From Lineus longissimus (Eukaryota > Nemertea > Pilidiophora > Heteronemertea > Lineidae), in NCBI RefSeq assembly GCF_910592395.1, contig NC_088313.1:4220501-4284500 (forward strand): a stretch of 64,000 bases of DNA, written 5' to 3'. This document shows positions 21,552 through 34,184 of the stretch, in pieces. Position numbers and translations under genes: made by a program. The notes below the pieces were generated by a model. It did no database searches and was not told the origin of the DNA. It saw only the letters and a program-made list of their open reading frames with translations. The stretch's first letter is position 1, and each line of letters starts with the position of its first letter.

Positions 21552-23107
21552 CAGGTTTAAAAGAGAGTATATGTAACTTGATCTACTCTCCGGCGATAAT
21601 AACATCGATTTCTACATGTGCTGTTTGAGTGGGAGCCGATCGAATGGAGGAGGTGGGGTTGTTGTGTCTTGTACTAAGTTTATGAATTGTTTCCCGTACA
21701 AACTTGGCACATTAAGCACTTAACAACGGCACGGAGCAACCACGGATTCCAGATATTGGGAGGCAATTATCAAACCAACAATACATTCTTAATAAAGGAC
21801 CAATGGCATTATTAAGGGCCTTATTACCAAGCTGTCCGCTGCCCAGTCACCTTCCATGCACTCCGCAGTAGTAGTTTCCGTCATCTATTTATACAAAAAA
21901 TGATAAAGAACTGAGTGAGTGTATTATCCGTTCGGGTGCACTCTGCCGGCGCGCCGGAAAGGTTTCCCGCGCTAGAGGTTGTGCGTGATAAAAATAAACG
22001 AATGCCGCGGATTTCAACAAAGAGTTGGAACAAAACAGGAAAAACGTCAAACACTACAAGAAAAGAAGTAAACTAATGAACCAGGCATTGAACTCATTCA
22101 GTTAAGGACTGGACAACGTCACAATTTGGCCGGGCGCAGCAGACACAGAAGATCTTCTGTAAATAAGCGATTGTTATTGCTGAAACAAAACCAGTTTGAC
22201 AAGAATTGGTTCTTTTCAGCAGCAGCAGACACGCAACCGTTTTTCTTCCGATGTAGAAGTAGAATTTGACCACCTCGAAAGAAAGTCCGGTCCAAATTTG
22301 TATTCTTACGGATTATGGTCTCACTCACGAACCTCAATTTCTCATTGAGTATTAAGGCGCGTTCTTTGTAATAAGACTCTTTCTTTCCCCGGATGTTCTA
22401 TCCTTGGGCATTTCAAACTTCTACACCGGCAACAGAAACCACCCTGACAACCGACTGTTCGCCATATCGGCTACAAGGTACATAATTAGGGTACCTAAGT
22501 AATACATGCACATCCTTTGAAGATGACCAGTTGATCACCTAAGTCCTTAGTGAATTAATTTCTAGTTCATCAACTTAGACAGTGATGAAGTCTGCTGAAA
22601 AGTAGGAGTATGCTTTTATAAAAGTTCAGGCGACGCTCTAGCTGTCTACATGTAGATTGGTTTCCACAATCCGTTATGATAAATGATATTTGCCAATCTG
22701 CAAGCATGCCCTTCTCCAGGCCGTTGGTTGAAGCGCTTAGTCTTACAGAGTCCTGTTCTAAGTGTACACGTACCTAATTGATGAATTCTTTCCACGTTGG
22801 CGCCCATCCTGAGGCTGACTTTGATATTATTGTTAAAGCAATTAGAATCGTCAGTATTAGGATGATAACAACGATGATGGAACAGCGACATCTACATGCA
22901 ATGTCAATATTCTTATAAAGTCGATGACATCTAATGGTGACTGATTTTGATGCAAGGTTAAAGCATTTTTGGTGTGTTAGGAGATGGCCTCAGGAACAGG
23001 GATGACATTTCTAGGACATCATGCCTCGATCAGACATGTCAGAGATCAGCCGACTCCAGGGAGAGATGAGTTAACGCAAGTAAGTGAGCCTTCAACCTCA
23101 TCTTGTC

Positions 23108-23116
23108 TATATATAG
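23108..23116 (+). promoter_or_regulatory. TATA-like box upstream of R8
   Basis: TATATATAG 568 bp before the R8 ATG, preceded by CTTGTC instead of the CTTGGT found before R2 and R10. Confidence 0.4.
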
Positions 23117-23675
23117 TTGATGAAAATACATTCAATTACAAACGGAATCTGTGTAATTAGCCAGACCTTCCCTTATGACTCGACAACTCTGATAGAGATT
23201 GACAGCCAGCTTTCTGGTTTGATGGGGACTTTCCTGCAGGAAACAATGTGTCAGTACGTTCTGTAAGAGATGAATACCAAAGGACTTACATGAACTTCAT
23301 CACGCAATATTCTCGAAAGTTGTTAATTTCGAATAAAGGAAGACGCTCCGAGATGCAACTGAATTTGGAAAATGAAGTCGGGGGAACACTCAATGTATTC
23401 GCCTATAACACCTGTTGCAAAGGGTTAATAGTTCAAGCCTTTAAGCTCTGTAAGTGATTTGCGAATGGGACACACATAATTATGAATGATTACGAAATCT
23501 GATACCGGTATTACAATTATATCTATAATCATATGACTTTTATCAGGTTTATCGCAAAAATCAGCTGCCTCAGGAACTTAACGAAATTTTTCATATTCAT
23601 GAGGCAAGCTCTTGCTGGTTATGAGGGATATATTATTTCATCGCCCATCGGTATCGCAGTTTCCAACATTTTCGA

Positions 23676-24629
23676 ATGTTTTCGACGGCAGAGTTACCAG
23701 TGGCTAGCAGCGAAATCCAGGCGATTTCGCAATTGATCTGGTTCTGTGTTCCACCCATCATTTGTTCTGTTGGAAGTGGCCTCAATATTTTGACAATAAT
23801 TGTGCTGGTTGCCCGACGATTTGGGAAGGCTTCAACACGAATCCTACTAATCAGCCTTGCACTAACGGACACTGCTGTTCTCCTCGGAGTGTTACTGCCA
23901 GCATGGTTCGAAGCGATCCCAGGAATACCTTCCATTTTCTTTATCCCAGCAGTATGTCCCATTCACAGATTTACCGCATATTTCTTTCCTTATTGTGCTA
24001 TGTGGAATGTCATGCTTGTAACGATCGAGAGGTGGATATCCGTTATATACCCATTTAAAGCAAAGATAATATGCACAAAAAAGAACACGTCTATAGTTAT
24101 TGGAACAGTATTCCTCTTTCTGTTTGCCTTTAACACACATCTTCTTGTCTTCTGGAAACAAAATGAAGCAAGAGACGATTGCGTAATCGCTACAGAGGCT
24201 TATGATGACTTTTTTCACTTCATATTTCAGGTTCTTGAACTATTTGTTAGCAATGGCATTCCTCTCTATGTGATAGTAGCTTGTAATGTATCGATTATGA
24301 TAGCAGTAATTCGGGGGTATAAACAACGGAGGCAACTTGAAAATCCGGGGCATAGTGCGTCAGATCAGTCGGCTCGAATGAGCAGCATGACCTTCATGTT
24401 GACTACTGTCAGTGTGACCTTTATCGTATTAACTCTACCTATTTTAATTTTTTTTGTCGTTTCTACCTACACAAATCTGTTGCCGAGGAACGATTTGAAT
24501 TGGCTCATTTACGCTGCACTCTCGTTTTTATCCTACAGCAATCATGGTATCAATTTCCTCCTTTACTGCTTAAGTGGTAGCCAGTTCAGACGGGAGGTTT
24601 GTTTAATGTTTCACTGCAGGAATCTCTGA
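23676..24629 (+). CDS. class A GPCR, clade II (R8), open, tail shortened
   Basis: 317 residues, very close to R7, from which it lies exactly 4864 bp away, as do their 3' flanks. It has AWFEAIPGIPSIFFIP in loop 1, SIMIAVIRGY in TM5 (the regular residue where R7 has lysine), and the shared TGA after CRNL. ERW, both conserved cysteines, P5.50 and NFLLY are present. The upstream frame MTFIRFIAK at 23533 is out of phase. The missing leader acceptor suggests its mRNA leader is processed differently if that mini-intron is real. Confidence 0.85.
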   Translation: MFSTAELPVASSEIQAISQLIWFCVPPIICSVGSGLNILTIIVLVARRFGKASTRILLISLALTDTAVLLGVLLPAWFEAIPGIPSIFFIPAVCPIHRFTAYFFPYCAMWNVMLVTIERWISVIYPFKAKIICTKKNTSIVIGTVFLFLFAFNTHLLVFWKQNEARDDCVIATEAYDDFFHFIFQVLELFVSNGIPLYVIVACNVSIMIAVIRGYKQRRQLENPGHSASDQSARMSSMTFMLTTVSVTFIVLTLPILIFFVVSTYTNLLPRNDLNWLIYAALSFLSYSNHGINFLLYCLSGSQFRREVCLMFHCRNL

Positions 24630-27336
24630 GTAGCGCGCCCTATAAATCTGAAGTAAGATTCTTCTTCCACTTTCTGATTTATGAGATGCGCGCTAGACAG
24701 TCAGTCGGTTTTGGTAGCAAAGTCGACAAGAGAGTTCCACCACGACAGAGCCCAAGCTTTGTGGTCAGAGTGGTGTCCTTTGGCCAGTTTTCCTCTCTGT
24801 TCTTCACACGGCAGCGGGTCTGAAAGCACGAGTTGGAAATTTGGTGTCCAATTCGACATTTTCAGCGAGCAGATTCTCGTAAGCTGTTTTCTGCGTCGGC
24901 AGTGCCCTGTATGTGCTTGGACAGTGGCTCGTCACCTGTCGTGCTTCTTGCCTGTCTTGATAATGTTGTTGTCTGTCTTGGGGTTGTACAAATGTAACAA
25001 TTGTTTTGTTCTCTTTTATTTTGTTAGCTTCAGTTATGCTCATAGAATTAATTTTTTCACTCTTTTTTCCTTTATTGTCGATAAAGACATCGATTTCCTC
25101 AAGTATATGTACACATTGTACTACTGTTAGTTCGCGGTTATTATCAAAATGTTTTTACATCATAAAGGGACCAATGACAATGAAAAGCATTATTCACCCC
25201 CAGTTTGAGCTCATACGCCAACATACGAGTCCAAGCTGTGGGGCGAGGTTTCGCCTATATCTGCTAATTCCTTATCGTTTAACTTCAAGTCACAACACCC
25301 CTGGGGTTTTTCAATCAAATTTAGGAGTAGAATTCTTCTGGTAATCACAGGGCGGTTCATTTAGGTGAAAATGAATATTTTTGAACGAATCTATGACCAG
25401 ACACACTTTGTATTACACTGGGAACACTGTCTTTCTTGCCCATTTTTAACCGTTTCCATGACCTATCTGGCATCAAAAATGACGCCACCTATTGGTTCCC
25501 TATCACATGGAATCTGTAGAAAGTCGCTGGGTCTTTCGCCCACACAATATGTGGCATACCGTCCATCTGCCGGGCGGCGAAATTTTTTTCTGCAGGATAC
25601 TTCTGCCACAGTGTACATCTGACAGCCAATCACAATTGGCGCGATCTTTGACGTCACACTGTTTATTTATGCATGATAATGCAAATACAATGGACGATAC
25701 CGAGTCGCATGCCGAGTGCCACTTCAACTGTGAATGTGACAATAGTTCATTGTCTGACCCCAATTATGCTCAACTCAAGGTTTGTGTCGTAGTGTTTAGG
25801 AATGAATTGCACAGATTCATTGTAAAATTGATGATATTATGCGTACAAAAGAGGCATCAGCTGATCTGATCGCTATTGCAGTGCATGCATTGATTTGTGA
25901 AATTTTAAGGGGTAGTGACACTGACAGTGTTGCCAATGTTGATAATTATTGAAGGGACAGTGTATCCGATGTCTGCTGTTTGTTGAAGGTATCAGGCCTA
26001 TTTTGGTAGTTTGAACATTGTTGAAGGGCCATTGTATAAAACACATTTTGACAAGCAAACAAAATAAATTGAATGGTGGCGCCACCTATGCATATACAGC
26101 AGAACTAGTTACACGGTTGACAGATAAACATTCAACCTCGGCTATTTTGCCGAGCACAGTGCGCCTTTAACAGACAAGTCCAATAAATACAGTCCACTCG
26201 ACATTGACGACAATGAAAATACATGTTAAGATACTGCAAATAAATATATTTTAGCTAATATACTCCTCTAACCATTTGCTAACTTGTTCTTTCCAAGATT
26301 ATCAGAACACGTGGCATTGTTGACATTATTGCGCCATGTGGAAAGATGATGTCAACAAAGACACGTGCTTGCCTTGAATTCTGATTGGCTGTCAGATGTA
26401 CACTATGGCAGAAGTATCCTGCAGAAAAAAATTTCGCTGCCGGGCGGGGCTGGCAAAAGTTTCCTGTAGTTTAATTTCAGGTCAAACTTGAGAAATGAAA
26501 GCCTACATCCGTGCTGCAACAAACTACAGGTATATGTTTTCAAAATTGGTCCAAAGTCGGCCCGATGTGTGTAAAAATCACCTGTTCATATATTGGTGGA
26601 ATAATATTAAAAAATTCATGAGGCAACGGCTATGTGATAGCCAGGGTAATATTATGGCAACAGAAATCACCCTGACAAACGACTGTTCGCCATATCGGCT
26701 ACAAGGTACATAATTATGGTACCTAATTGATACATGCAAATCCTTTGAAGACGACCAGTCGATCACTAAGTCCTTAGTGATTTAATTTCTAGTTCATCAA
26801 CTTAGACAGTGATGAAGTCTACTCAAAAGGAGGAGTATGCTTTTATAAAAGTTCAGGCGACGCTCTAGCTGTCTGGTTTGATGGGGACTTTCCTACAGGA
26901 AACAATGTGTCAGCCGAGTATATTCTGTACGAGACCTACTTTATCACGCAATGTTTTCGGAAGTTCTTATCTTCGAATAAAGGAAGACGCTCCAAGATGT
27001 AACTGAATTTGGAATATGACGTCGAGGGAACGTTCATTGCATTCGCCTATGACACCTGCTGTAGAGGGTTAATAGTTCAAGCCTTTAAGCTATGTAAGTG
27101 ATTTGCGAATGGGACACATAATTACGAATGATTGTTTTCACAGAATTTCGAAATCTGATACCGTTGTCACAAGTTTATCGATAATCATATATATGACTGT
27201 CATCAGGTTTATCGTAAAAATCAGCTGCCTCAGGAACTTAACGAAATTTTTCATATTCATGATGCAAGCTCTTGCTGGTTATGGGGGTTATATTATTTCA
27301 TCGCCCATCGGTGTCGCAGTTAGCAACGTTTTCGAA
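24630..27336. other. spacer R8-R9 with a transposon insertion
   Basis: Matches 13941-15751 at an offset of 10716 bp up to 25577 and 11586 bp beyond 26437; the 870-bp change equals the inserted 859-bp element plus its 11-bp target duplication. As before R6, the TATA module is deleted (AGCTGTCTGG at 26870). The GT-AG segment is at 27094-27143. No other gene is seen. Confidence 0.65.
25578..26436. mobile_element. 859-bp non-autonomous TIR DNA transposon, 11-bp TSD
   Basis: Terminal inverted repeats of about 55 bp start CGAAATTTTTTTCTGCAGG; only one mismatch was noticed between arms, and they end inside the shared CAGCCAATCA. The 11-bp direct repeat CTGCCGGGCGG flanks it (25567-25577 and 26437-26447). 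Three paralogous units (near 14848, 20704 and 37376) have one uninterrupted or near copy of this site. No transposase is encoded; a short frame with MDDTESHAECHF near 25690 matches nothing I recognise. An 8-11 bp TSD with long TIRs fits Mutator-like elements best, but the superfamily is not established. Confidence 0.85.
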
Positions 27337-28316
27337 ATGTTTTCGACGACAGAGTTACCAGTGGCTAGCAGTAAAATCCAGGCGGTCTCGCAGGCGCTCT
27401 GGTACATTGTGCCACCCTTCCTGTGTTCTGTTGGAAGCAGCCTCAATATTTTGACAATAACTGTGTTGCTTGCCCGCCGAGTAGGGAAGGCTTCAACGCG
27501 GATTCTACTAATCAGCCTTGCACTTGTGGATACTGCTGTTCTCCTTGGAGTGTTCTTGCCAGGATGGTTCGAATTGAGTCTGGGAATGAGTCCATTTACC
27601 TTAGTCCAAGCAATATGTCCCATTCACAAATTTACAGCATACTTCTTTCTTCATTGTGCGAGCTGGAATGTCATGCTAATAACGGTCGAGAGGTTGATCT
27701 CCGTCATTTACCCATTTAAAGCAAAAATAATTAACACAGCTAAGAACACGTCTTTTGTCATTGGAACAGTATTCCTGTTTCTGTTCGCCTTGAACACACA
27801 TCTTCTTGTCTTCTGGAAACTGAAAAAAAAGGAGAGAAATGCGTAATAGCCACAGAGGCCTATGATGACTTTTTTCATTTCATATGGCATGTTATTGACC
27901 TACTTGTTAACAATGGCATCCCCTTCCTTGTGATAGTAGCTTGTAATGTTTCAATTTTGATTGCAGTAATTCGCGGGTACAGTCAACGAAGGGAACTTCA
28001 AAACTCAGGCCATGGTGCGTCAGATCAGTCGGCTCGTATGACCAGTATGACCAACATGTTGACAACTGTCAGTGTGACGTTCATCGTATTAACTCTACCC
28101 ATTTCAGTATTTTATATTGTTTCTTCCTACACAAATGTGTTGCCAGCGAATGATTTAACTTGGCTCATTCACGATATTCTCACGTTTTTGTCCTACAGTA
28201 ATAATGGTATCAATTTCCTCCTTTACTGCTTAAGTGGTAGCCAGTTCAGACGGGAGGTTTGTTTAATGTTTCGCTGCAGGAATCTCCGACTGGCGCGCCC
28301 TATCAATTCAAAGTGA
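27337..28316 (+). pseudogene. clade I GPCR with one A-run frameshift (R9)
   Basis: 980 bp, a single base short. The upstream frame from 27103 is in phase and reads through TM1-TM4 to FWKLKKK, then fails at the A8 run 27823-27830. All remaining sequence (TM5 onward, from the frame including 27930) is open to the normal RLARPINSK end. This copy is therefore one adenine away from a full receptor and has no other lesion. Loop 1 is GWFELSLGMSPFTLVQ, and the TM3 end is ERL. It could be a recent pseudogene, a homopolymer error in the assembly, or a gene rescued by slippage. Confidence 0.75.
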
Positions 28317-30591
28317 GATATTTTCGTTTTTACACAATTTGTTTTGTCAGAAATGCTTGTCTCATCTACAGTATTATGTATTTTACTTTGCTTTGATCTC
28401 CTACGGCGTTTATAGCATGTACTATTTGAGTGGTAGCCGATCGAACGGGAGGTGGGGTTGTTGTAAATTGTCCTAAAGTTTATGACTTGTTTTCCTTTGC
28501 AAACTTAGCACATTAAGTACAACGATACGGGGCAAGTCCGGATTCCTGATATTGTGGGGCATATATCAAACCAAAAATACAGCCTTAATGAAGGATCAAT
28601 GGCATGATTAAGGGCCTCATAGCCAAGCTTTCCGCTGCCAAGACATCTTCCATTTTCTCTTTACAGTAGAAGTTTCTTTCATCTAATGATACACAAAAGT
28701 GGAATCGAAGAAATGACTGGGTGTAATATTGCTCGGGTGCACTCTGTCGGTTTGCCGGAAAGGTTTCCTGCGCCAGAGGTTGTGCGTGCTAAAAATTAAC
28801 GAAAGTCGCGGGTTTCTTCATAAGAGTTGAAACAAAACTGAAAACACGTTAAACACTACAAGAAAAAAAGTTAACTAATGAACCAGGCGTTGAACACATT
28901 CAGTTAGGGACTATGTCTCAATTTCTTCTAGCCAGCAATTGACATGGCATTTGGAGAGATTTTCCTTGCTGACAGCGTCGGACGCTCTTCGCCAATTGCA
29001 GCTGACTCAAGGGAAAGGAAGAATTATTGTCTTCAGCCGGGCGCAGCAGACACAGAAGATCTTCTGGAAATAAGCGATTGTTATCGCTGAAATAAAACCG
29101 GTTTGAAAAGAATTGGTTCTTTCTAGCAGCAGCAGCAAACATGCAACCGTTTTTCTACCGATGTAGATGTAGAAATTGTCCCCCTGGAAGAAGTGTCCGG
29201 TCCGAATTTGTGTTCTGACGGATTATGGTTTATATAGCGCTCAACCCTCAATTTCTCATTAAGTAAGGTGCGTACATTGTAATCAGAGTCTTTTTTTCTC
29301 CAGGATTTTCCATCCTTGGGCATTTCAAACTTCTACACCGGCAACAGAAATCACCCTGACAAACGACTGTTCGCCATATCTGCTACAAGGTACATAATTA
29401 GGGTACTTAATTAATACATATACATCCTTTGAAGACGACCAGTTGATCAACTAAGTCCTCAGTGAATTAATTTCTAGTTCATCAACTTAGACAGTGATGA
29501 AGTCTGCTGAAAAGGAGGAGTATGCTTTTATAAAAGTTCAGGCGACGCTCTAGCTGTCTACATGTAGATTGGTTTCCACAATCCGGTAATGATAAATGAT
29601 ATTTGCCAATCTGCAAGCATGCCTTCTCCAGGCCGTTGGTTAGTGCTCTCAGTCTTACAGTGTCCTGCTCTAAGTGTACATGTACCTAGTTGATGAATTC
29701 TTTCCACGTTGGCGCCCATCCTAAAGCTGACTTTCATATTATGGTTAAAGCAATTAGAATCGTCAGTATTAGGATGATAACAACGATGATGGAACAGCGA
29801 CATCTACATGCAATGTCAATATTTATAAGACGTTGACCTCTAATGGTGATTTTGATGAAAGGTTTAACCATTTCTGGTAGTTAGCGAGATGACCTCGGAA
29901 ACAGGGATGACATTTTCTAAGAAATTATACCTCGATCAGACACGTCAGAGCTCAGCCGACTCCAGGGTGAGAAAAGTTAACGCAAGTTAGTGAGCCTTCA
30001 ACTTCATCTTGGTTATATATAGTTGATGAAAATACATTCAATTACAAATGGGATTTTTTTGTAATTAGCCAGACCTCCCCTCGTGACAAGACAACTCTGA
30101 TTGAGATTGACAGACAGCTTTCTGGCTTGATGGGGACTTCTGCAGGAAACAATGTGACAGTATATGTTCCGTAAGAGATGAATACTAAAAGACCTACTTT
30201 ATCACGTAATGTTCTTGGAAGTTGTTGTATTTGAACAGAGGAAGACGCTCCGAGATATAACAGAATTTGGAAAATGAAGTCGAGGGAACGCTCATTGTAC
30301 TCGCCTATGACACCTGTTGTAGAGGGTTGATAGTTCAAGCCTTTAAGCTGTGTAAGTGAATTGCGAATGGGACACATAACTACTGATGATTGTTTTCACA
30401 TAACTTCGAAATCCGATACCGTTATCACAAGTTTATCTATAATCATATATGACTGTCATCAGGTTTATCGCAAAAATCAACTGCCTCAGGAACTTCACAA
30501 AATTGTTCATATTCATGATGCAAGCTCTTGCTGGTTGTGAGGGTTATATTATTTCATCGCCCATTGGTGTCGCAGTTAGCAACGTTTTCGA
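28317..30591. other. spacer R9-R10
   Basis: About 2.28 kb, the standard clade I 3' flank, antisense 81-codon stretch at 29558-29803, TATA box at 30014 and leader. The mini-intron acceptor reads CACAT instead of CACAG (30401), so the 50-base segment from 30352 cannot be spliced there. No gene seen. Confidence 0.6.
30014..30022 (+). promoter_or_regulatory. TATA-like box upstream of R10
   Basis: TATATATAG 578 bp before the R10 ATG, the same distance as before R5. Confidence 0.4.
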
Positions 30592-31572
30592 ATGTTTTCG
30601 ACGGCCGAGTTACCAGTGGCTAGAAGCAAATTCCAGGCGGTATCGCAGGCGCTCTGGTACATTGTGCCACCCTTCCTGTGTTCTGTTGGAAGTAGCCTCA
30701 ATATTTTGACAATAACTGTGTTGCTTGCCCGCCGAGTTGGGAAGGCTTCAACGCGGATTCTACTAATCAGCCTTGCACTTGTGGATACTGCTGTACTCCG
30801 TGGAGTGTTGTTGCCATTATGGTTTGATAACAGCCTGGGAATGAGAAGCATTACCTTAATCCCAGCATTATGTCCCATTCAGATATTTACAGCATACTTC
30901 TTTCTTCATTGTGCGAGCTGGAATGTCTTGCTAATAACGGTCGAGAGGTGGATATCCGTCATATACCCATTTAAAGCAAATATAATTTGCACAGCTAAGA
31001 ACACGTCTATAGTCATTGGAACAGTATTTCTGTTTCTGTTCGCCTTGAACACACATCTTCTTGTCTTCTGGAAACAGAAAGAAACAAGAGAAGGTTGCGT
31101 TAAAGCCACAGAGGCCTATAATGACTTTTTTTCCTCCATATGGTATATTATTGACCTACTTTTTATCAGTGGCATCCCCTTCTTTTTGATTGTAGGTTGT
31201 AATGTTTCGATTTTGATTGCAGTAATTGGTGGTTACAATCAACGGAAGCAACTTCAAAACTCAGGCCATGGTCCGTCAGGTCAGTTGGCTGGTATGACCA
31301 GTATGACCTATATGTTGACAACTATCAGTGTGACCTTCATCGTATCAACACTACCCATTTCAGTATTCTTTATCGTTTTTTCCTACACAAATGCATCGTT
31401 ACATAAAGATTTAGCTTGGCTCATTTACGATATTCTCACGTTTTTGTCCTACAGTAATAATGGTATCAATTTCCTCCTTTACTGCATAAGTGGTCGCCAG
31501 TTCAGACGGGAGGTTTGTTTAATGTTTCACTGCAGGAATCTCGGAGTAGCGCGCCCTTTAAATCTGAAGTAA
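30592..31572 (+). CDS. class A GPCR, clade I, R2/R10/R17 subtype (R10), open
   Basis: 326 residues, close to R2. Loop 1 is LWFDNSLGMRSITLI. ERW, the C94/C169 pair, the NAS glycosylation motif in loop 3 and NFLLY are present. Two substitutions look damaging: R70 in the core of TM2 (DTAVLRGVLL, leucine in R2 and R17), and Q97 for the conserved histidine in CPIH. The tail reads GVARPLNLK. With its leader acceptor also lost, this open copy may be under relaxed constraint. Confidence 0.8.
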   Translation: MFSTAELPVARSKFQAVSQALWYIVPPFLCSVGSSLNILTITVLLARRVGKASTRILLISLALVDTAVLRGVLLPLWFDNSLGMRSITLIPALCPIQIFTAYFFLHCASWNVLLITVERWISVIYPFKANIICTAKNTSIVIGTVFLFLFALNTHLLVFWKQKETREGCVKATEAYNDFFSSIWYIIDLLFISGIPFFLIVGCNVSILIAVIGGYNQRKQLQNSGHGPSGQLAGMTSMTYMLTTISVTFIVSTLPISVFFIVFSYTNASLHKDLAWLIYDILTFLSYSNNGINFLLYCISGRQFRREVCLMFHCRNLGVARPLNLK

Positions 31573-34184
31573 GATTCTTTTTCTACCTACTGATTTTTGA
31601 GATGCACCCTATAGACAGTCAGCCGGTTTTGGTATTAGCAAAGTCGACTGTCTTTCCGCTGCCAAGACATCTTCCATTTACTCTTTACAGTAGAAGTTTC
31701 TGTCATCTACACAAAAATGGAATCAAAGAAATGACTGGGTGTAATATCGCTCAGGTGCAGTCTGTCGGGTTGCCGGAAAGGTTTCCCGCGCCAGAGGTTG
31801 TGCGTGCTAAAAATTAACGAATGTCGCGGGTTTCTACATAAGAATTGAAACAAAACTGAAAAAACGTTAAATGGCGCGCCCTGAAAATCTGAAGTAAGAT
31901 TCTATTAATCTACTTCCAGATTTTTGAGATGCACGTTAGACCGTTAGCCGGTTTTGGTATTAGCAAAGTCGACTTTCCTGGCGAGTTCCACCACGACAGA
32001 TCCCCAGCTTTGTGGTCAGAGTGGTGTCCTTTGGCCAGTGTTCCTCTCTATTCTTCATCCGGGAGCGGGTCTGAAGGCAAGAGTTGGAAATCTGGTCTCC
32101 AATTCCACATTTACATCGAGCAGATTCTCATAAGCTGTTTTCTGAGTCGGCAGTGCCCTGTATGTGCTTGGACAGTGGATCGTCACCTGTAGTGCTTCTT
32201 GTTTGGCTTGATAATGTTGACTGTCTAGAGGTTGAACAAATGTAATAAACTGATTTTTTCTCTATAATTTTGTCACCTTAAGATATGCTCATAGAATTAA
32301 TTATTTCAATCTTCTTTCCTTTATTGTCGATAATGACATCGATTTCCTCATTAATATGTACACATTGTACTACTGTTAGTTCGCGGTTATTGTCAAAATG
32401 TTTTACGTCATAAAGGGACCAATGGCAATGACAAGGGCATTATTCACCCTCAGTTTGAGCTCACCCAAAAAACTAGTTCTTCAATCTCGAGTGATTACCA
32501 TGGATAAAGATGGGCCTACTCTATCCCTATTGCTACTTGTTCAAATGTAAAAGTCCGATGTTTTTTTGTGAAGGGGTAGCTCTGACGATTATTTGAGGAA
32601 AATACTAATTTCTTCTGTGTACTTACGCGGTGAGCAGGCCCCGCATACTATTTATAGCTCAACAGGATGGTGACATCGACTGGGTTCTGTGAGATTGCAC
32701 ATGTTTTCATGTGCTGCATCAGTCTATGCATGAATGTATGTCTAGACGACGTTGAAACTTGGACAGATGTATTCTACAAGTGACAAGCTATTCAGAAATG
32801 TATAGGTTTGTGCGAGAGTAAGGTACTGCCAAGTCTATAGCCCTTGCAACAGGGGTATGCATGAATTAACGTCGCGTCATTTTTGGAAGCAGGTAGGCCT
32901 GGCCTCCTCACCGGCTAGTGAGACCATACGCCAACATATACGTCCAAGCTGTGGGGCGAGGTTTGGCTTATATCTGCTAATTCCTTATCGTTTAATTCAA
33001 GCCGAAACATCCCTGGGGTTTTGGATCAAATTTAGGAGTAGAATTCTGGTTATCACAGGGTGGTTCTTTCAGCTGAAAATGAATATTTTTGAACGAATCT
33101 ATGACCAGACACACTTTGCATCACACCGGGAACACTTTCTTGCCAATTTTTAACCGTTTGCATGACCTGTCTGGTATCAAAGATGGCGCCACCTATTGGT
33201 TCCCTATCACATTGAATCTGTAGAAAGTCGCTGGTTCCTTCGCACCACATCTGCCGGGTGGGGCTGGCAAAAGTTTCCTGTAGTTTAATTTCAGGTCAGA
33301 CTTGAGCAATGAAAGACTACATCCGTACTGCAACACACTATATGTTTTCAAAATTGGTCCAAAGTCGGCCCGATGTGTGCAAAAATCGACTGTTCATATA
33401 TTGGTGGAATAATAATTTTTTCATAAGGCAACCGCTATGTGATAGCCAGGGTAACATTATTTTAAAATTATATCAGAAAACATTTCTCGGAGCTGTGTGG
33501 TATCAAAGGCGGCGGTACCGATTATGGTGCATCGAATAAAATCAATCGAAGGCGCTGTAAACGTCTCCCCTCGTTCTCTGCAGTTGAAAAGAAAATGTAT
33601 AGGTTGTAGCTCTTTTGGCCACAGATTTTATCTCGGAAGGAATCCAGAAAGCGTTGAGGTGAGAATCTTCACCGTGACGTCGCTGTGAAAACCTCACCTC
33701 CATGACTGTAGACCCGTTTAATACGCGTGACCAAACCGATCTAGATCGATCCGGATCGGTCTCCTGTCTAAACAACGGGCGCCAATGTGATCTGGTAGTC
33801 TAAAGGACGTACTTTATCAGGCAATGTTCTCGGAAGTTGTTATCTTCCAACAAAGGAAGACGCTCCGAGATGTAACTGAATTGGGTCATGATGTCTAGGG
33901 AAAAGCTTATTGGATTCCCCATATATACCGGTTGTGGAGGGTTAATGGTTCAAGCTCTTACGCTATGTCAGTTATTTGCGAATGGGACACATAATTAGGA
34001 ATAATTGTTTTCACAGAACTGCAAAATCTACCACCACTATCACCATTACAATTATATGATTGTCAACCGCCTTGGAAACTAACAACGGCTAACTTCATAT
34101 TTAGTAATGTTGGCAAGCTCTTGCTGTTTATGACGGATATAATATTTCATCGCCCATCGGTATCGCAGTTTCCAAAGTTTTCGA
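31573..34184. other. spacer R10-R11, duplicate of spacer R2-R3
   Basis: About 2.6 kb. It holds the local 3'-end duplication (31549 and 31870), AATAAA near 32244, the long shared 3' flank, the GATC palindrome at 33736 and a clade II leader with GTCAGT donor (33967-34016). No gene seen. Confidence 0.6.

Larger units (their letters stand above)
19766..23675. other. spacer R7-R8 containing a unit without its receptor
   Basis: About 3.9 kb. From 19766 to 21170 it is the R7/R8 3' flank. At 21191 lies the GATC palindrome, and the clade II leader starts (GTTGTGGAGGGTTAATATT near 21390). Instead of a receptor, the sequence switches within about 60 bp to clade I 3'-flank sequence (GAGTGGGAGCCGATCGAA at 21630). 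A 16-bp perfect hairpin marks the switch. The rest is a normal 3' flank, TATA box at 23108 and leader. No coding relic of a receptor is visible. In the R8 leader the GTTTTCACAG acceptor string is deleted after 23490. Confidence 0.55.

Noticed and set aside
25492-25869. 125-codon frame partly inside the 859-bp TIR element
   Set aside because: It spans the transposon border and starts in spacer sequence, so it did not exist before insertion. The internal part resembles no transposase that I know.
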